A stretch of 49,401 nucleotides of DNA, taken from positions 1 through 49,401 of the forward strand of contig NZ_AJXT01000022.1 in assembly GCF_000264295.1 (NCBI RefSeq), in the 5' to 3' direction. Each line of letters starts with the position of its first letter. Within the stretch, counting starts at the first letter, position 1. Shown here piece by piece: positions 46,049-49,401 of the stretch. A program made the translations under genes and the position numbers. The notes under the pieces were generated by a model. The model worked only from the letters and a program-made list of their open reading frames with translations. It searched no databases and was not told the origin of the DNA. Source of the stretch: Rhodanobacter spathiphylli B39 (lineage in GTDB: Bacteria; Pseudomonadota; Gammaproteobacteria; Xanthomonadales; Rhodanobacteraceae).

Positions 46049-46153
46049 TCAGGCCTGCAGGCGCCGGCGCAGCTTCATCGCGTCGAACGGCGCCTTCACC
46101 TTGGCGTCGTTGTCGAAGTAGCCATACACGTTGCACACGTCGCGCGACTTCCA
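46049..46153 (-). pseudogene. C-terminal fragment of a DUF72 protein
   Basis: 35 codons on the minus strand: WKSRDVCNVYGYFDNDAKVK then APFDAMKLRRRLQA and stop, the standard DUF72 ending (VYxYFDND...APFDAxxL). The similarity begins exactly at CCATGG (46151-46156), where the N-terminal fragment on the other strand also begins. No start or upstream part. Confidence 0.75.
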
Positions 46154-46239
46154 TGGCCAGACTGCGCATCGGCATTTCCGGCTGGCGTTATGCGCCATGG
46201 CGGGGAAGGGAGTTTTCCCCGGTCGGCGATGGGCGATGA
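46153..46239 (+). pseudogene. N-terminal fragment of a DUF72 protein
   Basis: 28 codons MARLRIGISGWRYAPWRGRE, then FSPVGDGR and stop. The first 20 residues are a typical DUF72 start (IGISGWRYAPWRG). After that the similarity is lost. It reads away from the C-terminal fragment, sharing the CCATGG palindrome, so the gene is inside-out. Confidence 0.75.
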
Positions 46240-46270
46240 CGCTACCGCGCCGGCCGTGGTTTGACGGGCG

Positions 46271-46519
46271 GTGCCGGTGCCGGATCGGGTGGGTCTGTGG
46301 TCACCCTTTCTTGATGCAACCGCGTGCAAGGTGCAGCTTTCGACAAGAGAGCGCAGACATGGTCGGCCGCTTGGAAACCACAGGCATGGCGACGGCGACC
46401 GCAACGACAACGATGTCGCGAAGAAGGACGCCACCCACCGGAAAGAGCGCGACCGCGAGCTGCGCGAAGACCAGCAGGACATCGACAGTGAGTCCCGCCG
46501 CAAGACGGGTGCGGGTTGA
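46271..46519 (+). CDS. Hypothetical polar protein, uncertain
   Basis: 82 codons from GTG 46271. Only the second half looks protein-like: DGDRNDNDVAKKDATHRKER then DRELREDQQDIDSESRRK, charged and probably disordered, like other small proteins in this region. The start is unsure; GTG 46330 is an alternative. The rest of the gap 46240-46624 holds nothing else I can support. Confidence 0.3.
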   Translation: MPVPDRVGLWSPFLDATACKVQLSTRERRHGRPLGNHRHGDGDRNDNDVAKKDATHRKERDRELREDQQDIDSESRRKTGAG

Positions 46520-46624
46520 TCCGTCGATGCCCGCCGGCATCCGCCTCGGCTGTCCCGCCGTGACCATCGCCGCCGGATGCTCGCTCGGGTCCGCACGAAT
46601 GCGCGGCAAGCCGTGGACAGACCG

Positions 46625-47110
46625 ATGAACATGTCCTTTCTCGCGTTCAGCATGTCGCCCCTGGAGATTCTGGTGCGGGGCAGCCTGATGTACTGGTTCC
46701 TGTTCGTGATCTTCCGCTTCGTCCTGCGCCGCAACGCGGGATCGGCCGGGATCGCGGACATCCTGTTCGTGGTGCTGCTGGGCGACGCGGCGCAGAACGC
46801 CATGATCGGCGACGGCCAGACGGTGGCCGACGGCGCGACCCTGATCGCCACCCTGGTCTGCTGGAACTATCTGCTGGATTACCTGGGCTGCCGTTACGCG
46901 CTGATCTCGCGACTGACCGATGCGCCGCCGGTGCTCATGATCCGCCACGGTCGCCTGCAGCGCGGCAACATGCGCCGGGAAAACCTCACCGAGCAGGAGA
47001 TCGACGCCCAGTTGCGGCTGTCCGACGTCGAGCGGCTCGACGAGGTCAGGGCGATGTACCTGGAAAGCGACGGCTCCTTCAGCGTGCTGAAGAAGAAGCG
47101 GTCCTCGTAG
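46625..47110 (+). CDS. DUF421 membrane protein (YcaP/YetF type)
   Basis: 161 aa. Three N-terminal helices (LEILVRGSLMYWFLFVIFRF, IADILFVVLLGDAAQNAM, ATLIATLVCWNYLLDYLG), then the DUF421 soluble part: PPVLMIRHGRLQRGNMRREN, LTEQEIDAQLR, VRAMYLESDGSFSVLKKK. Function unknown; the family is frequent in stress and sporulation contexts. ATG 46625 chosen at the family start. 34 bases before the YihY gene, so an operon. Confidence 0.9.
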   Translation: MNMSFLAFSMSPLEILVRGSLMYWFLFVIFRFVLRRNAGSAGIADILFVVLLGDAAQNAMIGDGQTVADGATLIATLVCWNYLLDYLGCRYALISRLTDAPPVLMIRHGRLQRGNMRRENLTEQEIDAQLRLSDVERLDEVRAMYLESDGSFSVLKKKRSS

Positions 47111-47144
47111 ACGTGCCGCCAACGATCAACCACCGGGGAAGTCC

Positions 47145-48017
47145 ATGCAGCTGTCGCGACTGGCCAGCATCCTGCGCAAGACGATCGGAGGGATCGGCGA
47201 CGATGCGCTGCTGACCCGCGCGGCGGCCATCGCGTTCTACTCTGCGTTGTCGTTCGCGCCGCTGATCGTGTTGCTGCTGTGGCTGCTGGCCGCGTTGCGG
47301 CCGGAGTGGCAGCAACAGCTGACCGACGGGCTGGCCGGGATACTGGGCGAAAAGGCCGCCGGCGCGATCACCCTGGTGCTGCAGAACGCGAAGTCCAGGC
47401 CGACGCTCGGCAACGTCGCCGGGGTGGTGGGCCTGCTGATCACGCTGTTCAGTGCCTCGGTGGTTTTCGCCCAGCTGCAGGGCGCGCTCAACGTCATCTG
47501 GGATGTCCAGGCCAGGCCCGGCAAGGCCATCACCGCCTGGCTGTGGGCGCGCGCCCGGGCGATCGCGCTGCTGGTCGGCGTCACCTTCCTGCTGATCGTG
47601 TCGTTCGTGGTCAGCACGCTGATCCGCTTCTTCGTGCCGGTGGATTCGTGGATCTGGAGCATCGCCGAGCAGGTGATTTCGCTGCTGGTGTTCATCGCGG
47701 CGTTCGGCGCGATGTATCGCGTCCTGCCCGATGCGCGCATCGCGTGGGCGGATGCCTGGCGCGGCGCCTTGCTGACCACCGTGCTGTTCATCGCCGGCAA
47801 GTACGCGATCGACCTGTACATCCGCCACGCCAGCGTGGGCGGCGCCTACGGACCGGCGGGCGCGCTGGTGGTGCTGCTCACCTGGGTCTACTACGCCTCG
47901 ACTATCGTGCTGATGGGCGCCGAACTCACCCACGGTCTGTCCGCCGCCCGCGGCGAAAAGGCGCCACCAGAACAGCAGGCGGAACGTTCGAGCGACAAGG
48001 AAATGCGCAGCGGCTGA
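47145..48017 (+). CDS. YihY/BrkB family membrane protein
   Basis: 290 aa, six predicted helices. DALLTRAAAIAFYSALSFAP is the family opening; GAALNVIWDVQARPGK-type segment (here QLQGALNVIWDV), RVLPDARIAWADAWRGAL, HASVGGAYGPAGALVVLLTWVYY and GAELTHGLS follow. Formerly misnamed RNase BN; actual function unknown. ATG 47145 after GGGGAAGTCC. Charged C-terminal tail. Confidence 0.92.
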   Translation: MQLSRLASILRKTIGGIGDDALLTRAAAIAFYSALSFAPLIVLLLWLLAALRPEWQQQLTDGLAGILGEKAAGAITLVLQNAKSRPTLGNVAGVVGLLITLFSASVVFAQLQGALNVIWDVQARPGKAITAWLWARARAIALLVGVTFLLIVSFVVSTLIRFFVPVDSWIWSIAEQVISLLVFIAAFGAMYRVLPDARIAWADAWRGALLTTVLFIAGKYAIDLYIRHASVGGAYGPAGALVVLLTWVYYASTIVLMGAELTHGLSAARGEKAPPEQQAERSSDKEMRSG

Positions 48018-48135
48018 TCCGCCCGATTCCGACGGATGCGCATATCAACCGGTGGGCTTCGGGCAAGCGCAACCGGGAAGATGCACTGGAAAGGCCGTCC
48101 AGGGGTTCCGCTGGCCCTGGATGTCCGATGAAGGG

Positions 48136-48486
48136 CTATTGATGCTGAAGGACATTGACGAGCTTGCCAAACGGGTCGCGAACGTAGAAACGGCGCACGC
48201 CCCAGGGCTCGTCTGCCGGACCGTACTCCACGGAGATGCCAAGTTCCTTCGCTCTTTCCAGTGCGGCAGACAGATCATCAACCTCGATGGACAGGTCGGG
48301 GACCGAGGTGCCCGATCCGCCCTCCGAAGCCACGCTGACCTGCAGTGTCATCTTTTCATCGGAGCCGAAAGTCCTGATCCAGCCGTGATCCATCAGCGTG
48401 TCGAGGCCAAGGAACTTCCCGTAGAACACGTTGGCCTTGTTCAATTCCGTGCTGGCGATGTTGGTGACAATCCGACGAACCTTCAC
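48136..48486 (-). CDS. VOC family (glyoxalase-like) protein
   Basis: 116 aa, one vicinal-oxygen-chelate fold with two beta-alpha-beta-beta-beta units: IASTELNKANVFYGKFLGLD and SIEVDDLSAALERAKELGIS, ending VRRFYVRDPFGKLVNVLQHQ. The last Glu usual for metal binding in glyoxalase is replaced (NVLQHQ), so metal catalysis is doubtful. GTG start at 48486 with a perfect GGAGG seven bases upstream. Confidence 0.9.
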   Translation of the reverse strand: MKVRRIVTNIASTELNKANVFYGKFLGLDTLMDHGWIRTFGSDEKMTLQVSVASEGGSGTSVPDLSIEVDDLSAALERAKELGISVEYGPADEPWGVRRFYVRDPFGKLVNVLQHQ

Positions 48487-48634
48487 TGTGCCTCCAAAGT
48501 GTCCAGTGTGCGTGAACAATTGAGTCAAGCGACGCCGGTACGGCATCCGCTCGAACGAGAAGAAAGCGACTTGCTGCCCTTTCGGCCCCGACGGCCATGA
48601 TGGTGTTGCAACGCCAGCGTCAACGGAAGAGGCA

Positions 48635-48745
48635 GTCTCCACGAGCACTATAACCATCGGCGTGGAGCGGGCGAAGAGCGTGTTTTCGGCGTGCGAGATA
48701 GACGCGCAGGACAATCCCATGCATCGGCAGGCCGGCATGGCCTGA
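48635..48745 (+). pseudogene. N-terminal remnant of an IS110-family transposase
   Basis: 36 codons reading VSTSTITIGVERAKSVFSAC then EIDAQ..., matching the IS110 transposase start (ITIGVDLAKSVFSVCEVD); the first catalytic Asp of the DEDD set is changed to Glu. Ends in a stop after divergent residues. No clear start codon. Confidence 0.65.
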
Positions 48746-48775
48746 GCTGCGTGCCTTCGCCACACCGTTTCGTTC

Positions 48776-48893
48776 CACGTCCGCGCCACGCGGCAACCAC
48801 GGGTCGGACCCGCCCGGAGCGAACCCGACTGGCATTCTGGACGTCCAGACGCGTTTCGGCCGACCCCCGAGCACCGACGACACCGCTGAACGA
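48776..48893 (+). repeat. 118-base direct repeat, copy 1
   Basis: Matches 49283-49401 at about 85 percent, including the identical words CATTCTGGACGTCCA and CACCGACGACACCGCTGAAC. Lies between the two IS110 fragments. Function unknown. Confidence 0.8.
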
Positions 48894-48981
48894 CTGAGGT
48901 CCCGGGAGCGGTCTGTATCCTGGTCCGAGACGGCAACATCGGTTCAACAATACCGTCCAGGGAAATGCATCCTGGCAACGT

Positions 48982-49263
48982 TTGGGCGCGATCAGCTGCC
49001 GCGGTGATGGCTACCTGCGCACGCTGCTGATCCAGGGCGCGCGCAGCAGCCTGCAGCGTGCCAAGGCGGTCGCCACGGAAAAGGCCACGCCCGAACAACG
49101 GTGGATTCGGTCTCTGGCAGCGCGGCTGTCGTTCGGCAAGGTACTGGTCGCCATCGCCAACAAGCATGCGCGCCAGCTGTGGGTGATGCTGGCCCACGAC
49201 GTGGACTACGACCCGTGTGCCAGCCAGCGGCATCCCATGCACCGCCTAACTCAGCTCGCTTGA
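48982..49263 (+). pseudogene. C-terminal fragment of an IS110-family transposase
   Basis: 93 codons: LGAISCRGDGYLRTLLIQGA, RSSLQRAK, ATPEQRWIRSLAARLSFGKV, LVAIANKHARQLWVMLAHD then YDP, the IS116/IS110/IS902 C-terminal domain. Preceded by unrelated sequence, so about 230 residues of the usual 340 are missing. A decayed insertion element. Confidence 0.8.
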
Positions 49264-49282
49264 GGAACCCCTGTTTTCGATT

Positions 49283-49401
49283 CACCGTCAGCGCAACGCG
49301 GCAACAACGGGTCAGACCCACCCGGAGAGAACCTGACTAACATTCTGGACGTCCAAACGTGTTTCGGCCGATCCCCGAACACCGACGACACCGCTGAACG
49401 A
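49283..49401 (+). repeat. 118-base direct repeat, copy 2 (runs to window end)
   Basis: Second copy of the 48776-48893 sequence, starting 19 bases after the IS110 C-terminal fragment. The window ends inside it, so its true length is unknown. Confidence 0.8.

Noticed and set aside
46131..46628. A 165-codon plus-strand frame over the DUF72 fragments
   Set aside because: Its residues are Arg/Thr/Ser-rich without pattern, and it is out of frame with the recognisable DUF72 pieces.
49245..49251. GCCTAAC as an integron attC core site
   Set aside because: No matching GTTAGGC-type partner and no inverted arms within 150 bases; no integrase seen.

Overview
This is a GC-rich, densely coding window from a gammaproteobacterium. 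Gene content (a metX-metB-hom operon behind a SAM-I riboswitch, octaprenyl synthase, a kdp operon carrying a TorF-type porin, LigD and Ku, DUF72, DUF421 and many palindromic intergenic repeats) fits the Xanthomonadales, most likely Rhodanobacteraceae (Rhodanobacter or Dyella relatives). That placement is inferred from recognisable proteins and repeat style, not from a marker gene. No rRNA, tRNA, CRISPR array or intact transposon was seen.

Left part (1-16.8 kb), mostly housekeeping: a 2OG-Fe dioxygenase; a methionine operon (homoserine acyltransferase, cystathionine gamma-synthase, homoserine dehydrogenase) with three tandem met-box-like octamers, a SAM-I riboswitch and a hairpin that can hide the metX ribosome binding site; a YceI protein; an APC permease; L-serine dehydratase; a glutaredoxin-like protein; a DUF697 GTPase; a YceI-cytochrome b561-YceI operon; polyprenyl diphosphate synthase; an MFS exporter; and a VTT membrane protein fused to a rhodanese domain. 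A 1 kb gene-free stretch (12.3-13.3 kb) holds a symmetric array of palindromes.

Middle part (16.8-26.3 kb): a high-affinity potassium uptake operon, small ORF-kdpF-kdpA-kdpB-small ORF-porin-kdpC-micro-ORF-kdpD, with the response regulator kdpE missing, followed by ssb.

Right part (26.3-48.5 kb) reads as a stress and DNA-protection island: type IB topoisomerase, a DJ-1/PfpI protein, the two-component NHEJ system (LigD and Ku) with a short-chain dehydrogenase carrying a histone-like tail between them, a GIY-YIG protein, metallothionein, DUF4142, single-domain response regulators, Na+/H+ antiporter, cation diffusion facilitator, Fpg/Nei glycosylase, DUF72, a large PAS hybrid kinase, a hemerythrin, DUF421 and YihY, with several small hydrophilic proteins. 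The right edge holds a decayed IS110 element and an inside-out DUF72 pseudogene.

The most unusual signals are in non-coding DNA: a dispersed element that abuts the stop codons of two unrelated genes (1-116 and 40045-40316); a family of hairpins with freely changing but self-complementary stems around a constant CATCC..TG apex; and a two-hairpin module whose stems covary between copies.
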